From contig CAVZRC010000002.1 in assembly GCA_963777695.1 (NCBI GenBank), positions 62,001 to 126,000 of the forward strand: a stretch of DNA of 64,000 nt, written 5' to 3'. Below the pieces are notes generated by a model that made no database searches, was not told where the DNA came from, and worked only from the letters and a program-made list of their open reading frames with translations. Within the stretch, counting starts at the first letter, position 1, and every line of letters starts with the position of its first letter. Shown one piece after another: positions 29,574 through 38,217 of this stretch. Made by a program: the position numbers and the translations under genes. Source of the DNA: CAVZRC01 sp963777695. Its GTDB lineage: Bacteria > Planctomycetota > Planctomycetia > Isosphaerales > Isosphaeraceae.

Positions 29574-30367
29574 TCAGCGAGGGCGTTGGGGGCGGACCGG
29601 AGGTCCGTCATCCTGGCCGTCGGGAGGGCCGTCCCCCGGAGGTCCTCCGGGACCGCGCCCGCCCGGACCGCCGCCTGGCCCACCCGGGCCGCGGTTGAGG
29701 AGCTCTCGCATCTGACGGAGCTGTCTGCGCTGAGGATCGCTTCGAGCTTCCCCTTCACCACGTTCTCGAGTTCGGCGATCTGCTTGACCTGACGTTCGGT
29801 CAGCGAGAGCTGTTCCCGGACGAACGGCGGAAGGACATGACCGATCTGCGGTCGACCTCGGCCGGCGCCGGGAGGCCGTCCGCCCCCCGGCGGGCCATCC
29901 ATCGGCCCGTCGGGGCCATCGGGAGGCGGGCCGCCGAACCGACCGCCGCGCAGAGGTCCATCCGCCGCACCGTCGGGGCCTCCTCCCGGAGGCCCGCCGC
30001 GACGACCGCCGCGCGGAGGTCCATCCGCCGGTCCGTCGGGGCCATCCGGCCCGCCGCCGCGCGGATCGAGTTCGGCGCGGTCGAGGATCCCGTCGTGGTT
30101 GTGGTCGAGCGACTTGAGTGCGGTCGCGGCGTTGCGGATCTCCTCGGGGGAGAGCTCACCATCGTGATTGGTATCGAGGGCCGCCATGATGGGCGACAGG
30201 GGCGGACGCGGGCCGTCCTCACTCGGCCCGCCGCCGGGGACGCCCCGACGCCCTTGCGCCGGTGGCGGTCCGTCGCCGGGGGCGTCCGGGGGCTGTGCCA
30301 GGGCCAGCGTCGGGGCCAACACGGCCGCCCCGAAGAGCAACCGGCGCGCCATTGCGAGTGCGCTCAT
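29574..30367 (-). CDS. Secreted EF-hand, Pro/Gly/Asp-rich protein (frameshifted)
   Basis: About 264 residues. The signal peptide MSALAMARRLLFGAAVLAPT ends ALA|Q at about 24. Two EF-hand loops, DTNHDGELSPEE (65-76) and DHNHDGILDRAE (88-99), are followed by a long low-complexity stretch of repeated GGPDGPDGPADGPPRGGR-type units. A helical segment follows (VREQLSLTERQVKQIAELE, similar to Spy/CpxP-type LTxxQ helices), then another Gly/Pro-rich tail, QRRQLRQMRELLNRGPGG. The reading frame changes near 29735. AAGGAG precedes the ATG at 30367. It heads an operon with the YHYH protein and the two-component system. The LTxxQ-like helix hints at a periplasmic chaperone/metal-sensing accessory, but this is an inference. 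Confidence 0.8.
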
Positions 30368-30608
30368 CTGTGCGTCTCCTTCGAGAGATCGATATCGGAA
30401 TGCTTGCGCTTGTCCGGGAAGCTGGCCGTCGATCGGCCGCGATCGTTTCCCAGGCGTCTCGCTCGATTGTAGAGTGGGCTACCTTAAGCCAGGGTGAAGC
30501 CGCGGAGAATTCATGAGAATTGATGCGGCGAGCCCTCTCCGGTGGGCTTTCATGATGTGGGCGGGGGGACATGCGCTCTTGCGCCGGCGACGCGATCGCG
30601 GCACAGTT

Positions 30609-31190
30609 TCAGAGTATCCCGGCTAACGGGATCGCGAGCCCGGGCAGGAGTGGGGTTGTATAGGTGTCGCCCGGGCGGAGGATGTGTTTGCGGTATCCCT
30701 GCGGCGTCGCGGCGTAGACGGTGATCCGATGACGGATCCGGTCGATGATGACGTATTCCAGAACGCCGAGTCGCCGATATTCCTTGCGCTTCGTCACGTA
30801 ATCGCGTTCGCGAGATTCGCGATCGGGGCTGACGACCTCGTACATCAGCTCCGGGACGCGGTCCGGTCGCCTGAGGGCCGATCGTCCGCCGGCGAGGAAA
30901 ACCCCGATGTCGCCGATGCGGTCGGTCCCGTCATCGACGCGGACCCAGGCCTCCGAGACGACCTCGTCAACCCGGTCGAGGTGGGCGAGCCGGTAGGCTC
31001 CCAGGTGGTCACGGACCGGCTCGGAACTTCGATCGTGCCCCGGTCCGTCTGGCGGCATGACGACCAATCTCCCCTGCTCGCGCTCGTATCTCCAGGGCTC
31101 GGCGTACTCCGCTTCCCGGAATTCGTCGGAGGTGACGATCCGCCCCCGGTCGTGTGGGCCGAGACGGAGCACCGTTTGCTGGATCGCCAT
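30609..31190 (-). CDS. Uma2 family protein (DUF820, PD-(D/E)XK-like)
   Basis: 193 residues from the ATG at 31190, preceded by GAGGAG. The Uma2 fold is visible: RIVTSDEFREAEYAEPWRYE, LVVMPPDGPGHDRSSEPV, GDIGVFLAGGR, PELMYEVVSPDRESRERDYV and YVTKRKEYRRLGVLEYVIID. The D of GDIGVF, the E of MYEVVSP and the K of YVTKRKEY fit the PD-(D/E)XK catalytic triad. The family is abundant in planctomycetes and cyanobacteria, and its role is not known. It lies 48 bp downstream of the MoxR gene. Two more copies are at 56823 and 57543. Confidence 0.85.
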   Translation of the reverse strand: MAIQQTVLRLGPHDRGRIVTSDEFREAEYAEPWRYEREQGRLVVMPPDGPGHDRSSEPVRDHLGAYRLAHLDRVDEVVSEAWVRVDDGTDRIGDIGVFLAGGRSALRRPDRVPELMYEVVSPDRESRERDYVTKRKEYRRLGVLEYVIIDRIRHRITVYAATPQGYRKHILRPGDTYTTPLLPGLAIPLAGIL

Positions 31191-31238
31191 GGGAAAGCTC
31201 CTCGCCTGGAAACGCATCGGGTCGCCGGTCGGTCCTGT

Positions 31239-32267
31239 TCAACGGGCCGGGCGCTCGTACTTGGGCGGCTCGGGCTCCTTGATCTCGCTGACCAGCCGCT
31301 TGACGAGCGATTCGGTCGATTGGCCCTCGGCCTGCGCCTGGAAGTTCGTGCTGATGCGGTGCCTCAAGACGGGGACGGCGACCTTGCGGATGTCGTCGAG
31401 CGAGACGCTGAAGCGGCCGTCCATCGCGGCCATGGCCTTGCCGGCCAGGATCAGGTTCTGGCCGGCACGCGGCCCCGCGCCGTAATCGACCAGCTCCTTG
31501 ATGAACTGCGGCGACTTGTCGTCGGCCGGACGCGTTGCCCGGACCAATCGAGTCACGTAATCGACCGTGTACTCCGAGACCGGGACGGACGTGACCAGCT
31601 TCTGCAAGTTGACGATCGCCTTGCCCGATAGCACCTTCTTGAGGTCGGGAATCTCTCCCTTGGTCGTGGCCAGGAGGATCTTCTTCTCCTCGTCGAGCGT
31701 CGGGTAGCCGACGCGGATGTCGAACATGAACCGGTCGAGCTGGGCCTCGGGGAGCGGATAGGTCCCCTCCTGCTCGATCGGGTTCTGGGTGGCGATGACG
31801 AAGAACGGGTCGGGGAGGTGCAGCGTCTCCTGGCCGACGGTCACTTCACGCTCCTGCATGGCCTGGAGCAGCGCCGCCTGGGTCTTGGGCGGGGTCCGGT
31901 TGATCTCGTCCGCCAGGAGGATGTTGGCGAAGATCGGGCCGGCGACGAATCGGAACGCCCGGCGCCCGGCCTCGGGCTCCTCCAGGACGTTGGTCCCGGT
32001 GATGTCCGACGGCATCAGGTCGGGAGTGAACTGGATTCGCTTGAAACTCACGTCGAGGATCCGCGCGATCGAGCTGACCATCAGGGTCTTGGCCAGGCCG
32101 GGGACGCCGACCAGCAGGACATGGCCCCGGGTGAAGATCGCCGCCAGGATCAACTCGATGACATCACGCTGGCCGATGATGACCTTGTTCAATTCGGTGA
32201 CCATGACGTCGCGCGAGTGTCGGAATTCGTCAAGGAGCTGCGTGATCCGGTCGCCGGCCGTGGACAT
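31239..32267 (-). CDS. moxR: MoxR-family AAA+ ATPase
   Basis: 342 residues with the MoxR/RavA AAA_3 core: VIIGQRDVIELILAAIFTRG, Walker A GVPGLAKT, LMPSDITGTNVLEE, Walker B LLADEINRTPPKTQAALLQA, sensor 1 FFVIATQNPIEQEGTYPLPE, Arg finger region EAQLDRFMFDI, and the C-terminal lid ending VLRHRISTNFQAQAEG. MoxR ATPases usually work as cytoplasmic chaperones for DUF58/VWA partners. Here such partners lie 16 kb away (10002-15472) and not directly beside it. The ATG at 32267 is preferred over 32309 because AGAGG is upstream and the family start is TAGDRITQLL-like. Only a Uma2 protein follows downstream on the same strand. Confidence 0.92.
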   Translation of the reverse strand: MSTAGDRITQLLDEFRHSRDVMVTELNKVIIGQRDVIELILAAIFTRGHVLLVGVPGLAKTLMVSSIARILDVSFKRIQFTPDLMPSDITGTNVLEEPEAGRRAFRFVAGPIFANILLADEINRTPPKTQAALLQAMQEREVTVGQETLHLPDPFFVIATQNPIEQEGTYPLPEAQLDRFMFDIRVGYPTLDEEKKILLATTKGEIPDLKKVLSGKAIVNLQKLVTSVPVSEYTVDYVTRLVRATRPADDKSPQFIKELVDYGAGPRAGQNLILAGKAMAAMDGRFSVSLDDIRKVAVPVLRHRISTNFQAQAEGQSTESLVKRLVSEIKEPEPPKYERPAR

Positions 32268-32309
32268 GCGGTACGCTGACCTCTCTTCGGGCGGATGGGT
32301 TTGACGCAT

Positions 32310-33223
32310 GCGGGACGACCCCGCGTGCGATCCGACTGGACGCGCCGAGCATTCGGGAAGGCTGACGGACCGGCCAGGATGAGACGACTATTCTATTACG
32401 GTGGAAACTCATGATTCAAGGACGCCGATGACCGTCGCCCATACCCGGACATCTCGGTCCGCACGATGCCAACGACCACCCGAATCCTCCCGGCTTGCCC
32501 GATCGGATGAGCTCCTCACCTCGTGCGAGGCCCATCGAGTCGGGTCGCGGTGTGGTTTCATTGCCGGTTTTCCCGGCAGGCTGCTCGGAGGTGCCACAAG
32601 CCCAGGGCTCCCGTTGGCCGTCCGTACCGCAGCGCTATGAACGCGGTGCGACGAGCGGACCATCATCCGCGAAACCATGCTGTTGTTAGCTTTATGACAG
32701 GATCATCGGGCCCGGCAGGGCTCTTCGGCGAGAGTGTGGGCGGTCAGAACGAGCGATCTGGCCTGAAACTTGCACTACTAGGGATTTCGTTCAAGCTCGG
32801 GAGGCACGGTCGGCTTCGGCCGGTTTTGGTGAATCCTGAGTTACCCACCTAAAGACTGGTAGGGGCTGGACCCTTCGTTGGGGGTCAGGACCTACCGACG
32901 AACATCGAGACTCGATCTCCAAAGCCTGGCGAGACTCCCGTCCCCTCTCTCACGGGATCGACCGGCGATCTGTCGCTGCGGACCGGGAGCATTTGCGCCG
33001 GTCGATACCGAATCCGCGCATTGCGGATTGTAAGGCAGTGACAGCGTTCATCGGATCCTGGCCAGGATCTCGTGTGGTTTCGACCTGCGCATGGGAGTCG
33101 GACTTGTCCGGCTCGCATGGCCAGGCGGAGTGACGCGGGATGATGGTGGCGACACCGCTGTGACCCATCGACCCCGATGGGTGTCACGGCGGGGATCGGT
33201 CTCCTCGTTGAGGATACTCGCTG
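32310..33223. other. Intergenic region of about 900 bp, no gene recognised
   Basis: Only short, atypical frames occur here. No signal peptide, motif or repeat was recognised. Divergent promoters for the MoxR gene (minus) and the hypothetical exported protein (plus) are expected. Confidence 0.35.
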
Positions 33224-34312
33224 ATGAGTTTGATGACTTTAGTACGCCTGTTCGCCGTCCTCGTCCTGGGATGGACGCTCGTTGCACTCGGGATCGGGGC
33301 GATGGGTGGAGGGTCGTTGCCGCACCCGTCGGCAGTCTCTCCGTCGGCCGAGCCGCCCCATCAGGGCTGCTTGCCATCGATCGGTCTGGGATCGAACCGG
33401 CACAATCTGGTCAACCTGGCGACGGGCCGGAGCAAGCCGCTTCATCTGCCCGAGGAGGATCAATGGACGAATGTCGCGATCTCCCCCTGGACCGATGTGC
33501 GCGATGATGTGGAGGTCCTGGGTCGGTGGGTGAGCCGAGGCGAGGGTGCGTTCTGCGGCATGGGCTCGTTCCGGCTATCGGACGGGGCGGTGACCAGCCG
33601 CGTGCCGATGGAGATCCTGCCTACGGGGCGCCCCTGCTGGGTACCCGGCCAGCCTCGAACGATCCTGTTCCCCGCCGGGGACGGACATCTTTACCGATGC
33701 CGTCTGCCCGCGGGAGAGGTCGTGGCCGGGGTCTCCCTTCCGGCGGAGGACGGGGCCGGCCCGATCTCGCTCGTCCCGGTGACCTGGAAAGTCCCCGTCC
33801 CGGGCATAGGCGGGGTGTTGCTGACCGACCCGATCTGGTCGTCGGACGCGAGGCTTCGGAAGTGGGTGATCGTGAGCCTGAGCCGGCAGGACCGTCGGGG
33901 TCCCCGGGCGGTCTTCGAACCGGCCGAGATCTGGTGGCTCGAGCTGGGCGAGCAGGCCGAGTCGATCCTGGCGGCGGGCCGTCTGACCGTCCCCGAGGCC
34001 GTCGAGCCGTACGCTTCGCATCTGGAAGAGCAGCACCCGAACGTCGCCGTCGGACCGGGAGGGGCGCTCCGACTGGTCTATCTCGAGCGGCGGAAGTGCG
34101 AGAAATCGGCGCGACTCTGCACGGCCGAGCTCCATTTCGATGCCGGGACCGGACGGCCGTCTCTCGAGGCCGAGTATAAGGGATCATCTCGCATCCGGGG
34201 CGAGGGGCTCGCGATGGCCCCGCTGCTGGTCTCGTGCGATGGGACGAAAGTCTTCGGCCTGGACGCGTCGGGCCGCGTGAGTACATTCGGCCTCGCGGGT
34301 CGTGCCGATTGA
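33224..34312 (+). CDS. Hypothetical exported beta-propeller-like protein
   Basis: 362 residues. The start MSLMTLVRLFAVLVLGWTLV is a TM or signal segment. The remainder is beta-rich with recurring blocks such as DQWTNVAISPWTDVRDDVEV, PRTILFPAGDGHLYRCRLPA, DARLRKWVIVSLSRQDRRGP and EQHPNVAVGPGGALRLVYLE, which look like successive blades of a WD40/TolB-like propeller. There is no exact repeat consensus or enzyme motif. The IS element at 34349 inserted 36 bp beyond its stop without disturbing it. No function proposed. Confidence 0.65.
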   Translation: MSLMTLVRLFAVLVLGWTLVALGIGAMGGGSLPHPSAVSPSAEPPHQGCLPSIGLGSNRHNLVNLATGRSKPLHLPEEDQWTNVAISPWTDVRDDVEVLGRWVSRGEGAFCGMGSFRLSDGAVTSRVPMEILPTGRPCWVPGQPRTILFPAGDGHLYRCRLPAGEVVAGVSLPAEDGAGPISLVPVTWKVPVPGIGGVLLTDPIWSSDARLRKWVIVSLSRQDRRGPRAVFEPAEIWWLELGEQAESILAAGRLTVPEAVEPYASHLEEQHPNVAVGPGGALRLVYLERRKCEKSARLCTAELHFDAGTGRPSLEAEYKGSSRIRGEGLAMAPLLVSCDGTKVFGLDASGRVSTFGLAGRAD

Positions 34313-34340
34313 GAGAACTGGAGTGGCTCGCCGGAGGGCC

Positions 34341-34348
34341 GGCCTGGA
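34341..34348. repeat. 8-bp target-site duplication, left copy
   Basis: GGCCTGGA directly flanks the left end of the insertion sequence and matches the eight bases immediately beyond its right end (35801-35808). Confidence 0.88.
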
Positions 34349-34370
34349 GGGTGCGCCAATGGATTCTGGC
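34349..34370. repeat. Left terminal inverted repeat of the IS
   Basis: The 22 bp starting gggtgcgccaatgg match the inverted right end with two mismatches. They define the exact left boundary of the element. Confidence 0.9.
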
Positions 34371-34439
34371 ACATCGCTTGAGCAACGGTTATAAAGCCAG
34401 GATGGACAAGGACGAATCAACCTCAAGGATGCTGCATCC

Positions 34440-35776
34440 ATGCTCTCTGCCGACCTCGATCGCCTCACACCTCTGGAACGCCTCGTTGTCGAGCAGGCCT
34501 TGGTCATGGCCAAGGAACTGGGAGCCGCCGCCGATTCCGCCCCCGAGGGGCAGGTCATCGACCGTTGCGAGTCATTCATGCTCGGCTTCGGCCGCGATTT
34601 CTTGAGGAGGATGCTCGAGGCGACCATCCAGATGAGGGCCGAGGATCTTGAAAAAAAAGTGGCGCCGCCCGGGTGTGCCCCTGTGGCGCCATGGGACGCC
34701 ACAAAGGCAACTCATCGAAAAAGGTCATGACCGCGCTGGGCCTGATCGTCGTGTGGCGCGTGTATTTCGACTGCGGGGCCTGCGGCCTGGGAGGTTACTT
34801 CGTGGACCGTCTCCTGGGCCTCCAAGGCTATCTCACACGACAGGCCACCCGATTGGTCTGCCTGCTCGGAGGCCGCAACTCCTTCGCGGCCGCCGAGCAA
34901 CTGCTCAACGAGTGCTTCGGCTGGAAGATCAGCGATGAACGGCTTCGCCAGGCGTGCGAGACGGAATCGTCACGGATCGCCGACTTCCGGGCGAACTCGC
35001 CGGTGGTGACCCAGGTCTTCGCCGAGGCGGCCGGGGATGTCGAATTCCAGACCGATGCCGCCAAGGTCAACACGACCGAAGGCTGGCGCAACATGAAGAT
35101 CGGCATCTTCGCCCGCCGCGAGCGCGGCGATCCGGCCACGCCGGCGGAATGGGACGACCGCTATCTCCCCGCCCCGACGACGCGGGCGGCATTCGCGGCC
35201 ATCGAGACGATCGACGATTTCGCACCGCGATGGACGGGTTGGGCGACCCGGCTGGAGATCGCCGACCTGAGCACGATCACCGTCCTGGGAGATGGCGCCG
35301 AGTGGATCTGGAACGCGGCGGCGCGACAGTTCGTTGGCTGTAGCCAAGTCCTGGACATCTACCACGCCGCCGAGCACATCGGCACGGCGGCCAAGCGGCT
35401 CTATGGCGAGGGGGCGACGGCGGATCGATGGCTCGAGGGTGGTCGGCAACTGCTGCTGTCCGACGGCTGGGCCGGCCTTTGCGACCATATCGGTCAGACA
35501 CTGGCGATGGACGACAGCCCGAAGGATCGCTCGGGGCTGGATGAGCTGACGAGCTATTTCGCGGCCCATACCGAGCGGCTCAACTACTGCCATCGGCTTT
35601 ACACGGGACAATCGATCGGCAGCGGGATGGTTGAAGGGGCGGCCAAGAACTTGATCGGTAAACGGCTCAAGCAAACCGGAGCCCGCTGGGACGTCGGCAA
35701 CGTCAACGATATGGCCCAACTGTGTTGCCTTACGTACAGTGATCATTGGGCGCCTTATTGGGCCTCAGAGAACTGA
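34440..35776 (+). CDS. ISKra4-family transposase in two overlapping frames
   Basis: The first frame (34440-34730) encodes the N-terminal helical region (MLSADLDRLTPLERLVVEQA to DLEKK). The second (through 35776) contains VCPCGAMGRHKG and YFDCGACGLGG, a paired CxxC zinc ribbon, then the DDE core: Asp in EFQTDAAKVNTTEGW, Asp in VLGDGAEWIWNAA, and Glu in SGMVEGAAKNLIGKRLKQTG. The frames join by a -1 shift inside the run of eight A at 34651-34658 (GAA AAA AAA GTG read as AAA AGT). Such A-runs are classic slippery sites in IS elements, so the join may be programmed; alternatively a homopolymer error. The full protein would be about 445 residues, normal for the family. AAGGA precedes the start. Confidence 0.88.
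34650..34660 (+). promoter_or_regulatory. Candidate -1 ribosomal frameshift site (A8 slippery run)
   Basis: Eight consecutive A followed by G lie exactly where the two transposase frames overlap and are offset by -1. A G/C-rich stretch (ggcgccgcccgggtg) directly downstream could form the stimulatory structure. Functional use is an inference. Confidence 0.5.
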
Positions 35777-35778
35777 CC

Positions 35779-35800
35779 GCCAGAAACCGTTGGCGCACCC
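35779..35800. repeat. Right terminal inverted repeat of the IS
   Basis: The 22 bp ending ccgttggcgcaccc are the inverted partner of 34349-34370 (20 of 22 match). They begin just after the transposase stop. Confidence 0.9.
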
Positions 35801-35808
35801 GGCCTGGA
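35801..35808. repeat. 8-bp target-site duplication, right copy
   Basis: GGCCTGGA, identical to 34341-34348, directly follows the right inverted repeat. Confidence 0.88.
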
Positions 35809-35916
35809 AGACACGTCTCCTCCATCTTGTCGGGCTCCCGCCCGCTATGTCATGCTGGATGGGTGAACGACTGTCTTACTTTCGGCGCGGGCCGCATGCA
35901 TCCGGGAGGAGCTCCC

Positions 35917-38217
35917 ATGTTCCACCAACCAGGGCTGTCGGGCCGGTTGTGGATCCTTGCCGTTGCGATCGTCGTCGGGCTGTCCGGGGCGAAGACCGCT
36001 GGCGCCGGCGTCACCCGGGAAGAGGTAGAGCGGGCCATCCGCGACGGGGTCCGCTACCTGAAGCAGCAACAGCGCGACGATGGCTCCTGGGCCGACGCGG
36101 AGGCCGAGGCGAAATCGGGCACGACCAGCCTGGTGACCCTCGCCCTGGTGACGGCCGGCGAGAAGCCCGATTCGCCGGCGGTCCGCAAGGCCCTGGAGCT
36201 GCTCCGCAGGCTCGGGCCGGATGATCTCCGGAGCACTTATGCCATCGGACTCCAGACGATGGTCTTCGCCGCCGCCGAGCCCGAACGCGACCAGTTGCGG
36301 ATCGCCGCCAACGTCGAGTGGCTCGAGCAGGCGCAGATCCGTCCCGGCGACGCGGTCTTCTGGCCCGGCTCGTGGAGCTACTCCGATTCCAAGCGTGCCA
36401 AGCCCGGCGATAACTCCAATACCCAGTATGCCCTGCTCGGCCTGCATGCGGCCAGCGAGGCCGGGGTGCCGGTCAAGCCCGAGGTCTGGGCGCTGGCGCG
36501 GGCCTACTGGGAGCGTTGCCAGAAGAGTGACGGGAGCTGGGCGTATACCCCGGACTCGCCGATCTCGACCGCGAGCATGACCTGCGCCGGGGTCTCCAGC
36601 CTGATCATCTCCGGCATGCGACGGTTCCAGGGGCAGGAATACCTCCAGGGCGAGGCGATCGTGAATTGCGGCAAGGGGGGGACGAACCGGAACCTCCAGG
36701 CCGGGATCGACTGGCTCTCCCGGAATTTCACCGTCAAGAATAATGTCGGCAATGGCCAGCAGTGGAAATTCTACTACCTCTATGGGCTGGAGCGGGCGGG
36801 ACGCCTGGCGGGCATCCGGTTCTTCGGCGCCAACGATTGGTATCGCGTCGGAGCACAGGAACTGGTGGACCTCCAGGACAAGCTGGGCGGCTACTGGCAA
36901 GGTGCCCTCATCGAGGGCAATCCGATCCTCTCGACGAGTTTCGCCGTGTTGTTCCTGGCCAAGGGCCGCGCACCGGTGCTGATCAACAAGCTCCGACATC
37001 TGCCGCTGAACGACTGGAACCACGATCCCGACGATGTTCGCAACATGGTCGCGACGGTCTCCCGCGATTGGAAGAACCTGCTGACCTGGCAGGTCGTCAA
37101 CCCGTCGGTCGCCACGATTCAGGAGATGCTCCAGGCTCCGATCGTCTTCTTCAACGGCCACCATGCCCCCGAGTTCAACGAGGCGGCCCGGCAGAATCTC
37201 CGCGAGTACGTCGATCAGGGCGGGTTCCTGGTCGTCAACGCCTGTTGCGCCGACAAGGAGTTCGACCAGGGCTTCCGTCGGCTGATGAAGACGATCTTCC
37301 CCGAGCCGGAATTGCAGCTCCACCCGCTCATGCCCGAGCATCCGGTCTGGCGAGCCAAGCACGTGCTCGATCCCAATTCGCATCCCCTCTGGGGCATCGA
37401 GCATGGCTGCCGCACGGTGGTCATCTACTCGCCCACGGACCTCTCTTGCTACTGGAACCAGTCCGAGCACAGCCCGAGCAACGCGGCCGTGATCAACGCC
37501 GTCAAGGTGGGGCAGAACATCATCGACTACGCGACTGGCCGCGAGCTCCCCGCGGACAAACTCACCGTCCGCGAGATCCGCGACATCAAGATCAATGCGC
37601 CCAAGCGGGGCGCCCTGAGGATCGCCAAGCTCAAGCACGCTGGCGACTGGAACATCGCGCCCCAGGCCATCCCCAACCTGATGGACGCCCTCAGCCGGCC
37701 GCCCTACGGCTTCGACGTCGTCGTCACGCAGAAGGACCTCTTCCCCCGCGACCCCAACCTGATCTACTACCCGTTGATCTACATCCACGGGCGAGGATCG
37801 GTCTCGTTCCCCAAGGAAGACCTCGATGCCCTGCGGCAGCATCTTGAGCCGGGGGGCGGGACGCTGTTCGCCGACGCCGCTTGCGGCAGCCTCGCGTTCG
37901 ACTCCAGCTTCCGCCGGTTCGTCGCCGAGCTCTTGCCCAATAGCCGACTCGAGCCGATCCCGAGGGATGACGAGCTGTACACGACCAAGGTGGGGTTCGA
38001 CCTCTCGGACTCCCAGTACACCAAGGCCGCCGGCGGCGGCAAGGATTTCCCGCAGCTCGAGGGCGTGAAGATCAACGGCCACTGGGCCATCATCTATTCG
38101 AAGAATGATATCGGCTGTGCGCTCGAGCGGCACACGGGGATCGACTGCAAGGGGTATACCTACGAGAGCGCCCTGAAGATCGCCGGCAATATCGTCATCT
38201 ACTCCACCTTGCCGTGA
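35917..38217 (+). CDS. Exported terpenoid-cyclase-like toroid fused to DUF4159 domains
   Basis: 766 residues from the ATG at 35917, which has GGGAGGAG six bases upstream. The signal peptide ends near AKTAGAGV. Residues about 30-350 contain prenyltransferase/squalene-cyclase-type alpha-toroid repeats: GVRYLKQQQRDDGSWADAEA, CQKSDGSWAYTPDSP and QDKLGGYWQGALIEGN. Two copies of a DUF4159-like Rossmann region follow: APIVFFNGHHAPEFNEAARQ with YVDQGGFLVVNACC, and YPLIYIHGRGSVSFPKEDLD with LEPGGGTLFADAACG. The toroid probably acts as a protein scaffold, because the catalytic DxDD of true cyclases is not present. This layout recurs in planctomycetes; its role is unknown. Confidence 0.85.
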   Translation: MFHQPGLSGRLWILAVAIVVGLSGAKTAGAGVTREEVERAIRDGVRYLKQQQRDDGSWADAEAEAKSGTTSLVTLALVTAGEKPDSPAVRKALELLRRLGPDDLRSTYAIGLQTMVFAAAEPERDQLRIAANVEWLEQAQIRPGDAVFWPGSWSYSDSKRAKPGDNSNTQYALLGLHAASEAGVPVKPEVWALARAYWERCQKSDGSWAYTPDSPISTASMTCAGVSSLIISGMRRFQGQEYLQGEAIVNCGKGGTNRNLQAGIDWLSRNFTVKNNVGNGQQWKFYYLYGLERAGRLAGIRFFGANDWYRVGAQELVDLQDKLGGYWQGALIEGNPILSTSFAVLFLAKGRAPVLINKLRHLPLNDWNHDPDDVRNMVATVSRDWKNLLTWQVVNPSVATIQEMLQAPIVFFNGHHAPEFNEAARQNLREYVDQGGFLVVNACCADKEFDQGFRRLMKTIFPEPELQLHPLMPEHPVWRAKHVLDPNSHPLWGIEHGCRTVVIYSPTDLSCYWNQSEHSPSNAAVINAVKVGQNIIDYATGRELPADKLTVREIRDIKINAPKRGALRIAKLKHAGDWNIAPQAIPNLMDALSRPPYGFDVVVTQKDLFPRDPNLIYYPLIYIHGRGSVSFPKEDLDALRQHLEPGGGTLFADAACGSLAFDSSFRRFVAELLPNSRLEPIPRDDELYTTKVGFDLSDSQYTKAAGGGKDFPQLEGVKINGHWAIIYSKNDIGCALERHTGIDCKGYTYESALKIAGNIVIYSTLP

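Larger units (their letters stand above)
34349..35800 (+). mobile_element. Complete ISKra4-like insertion sequence, 1452 bp
   Basis: The element is bounded by 22-bp terminal inverted repeats (consensus GGGTGCGCCAAYGGWTTCTG followed by GC) and by perfect 8-bp target duplications GGCCTGGA at 34341-34348 and 35801-35808. It carries one transposase split into two frames. The ISKra4 assignment is from the transposase motifs and end sequence; the exact duplication means the insertion is recent enough to be undamaged. It sits between two genes and breaks none. Confidence 0.92.

Noticed and set aside
32310..33223. Several short frames of 70-110 codons
   Set aside because: Overlap one another on both strands, show no ribosome site, motif or signal peptide.
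35845..38133. 762-residue minus-strand frame
   Set aside because: Antisense to the DUF4159 protein; the sense strand has signal peptide, ribosome site and known domains.
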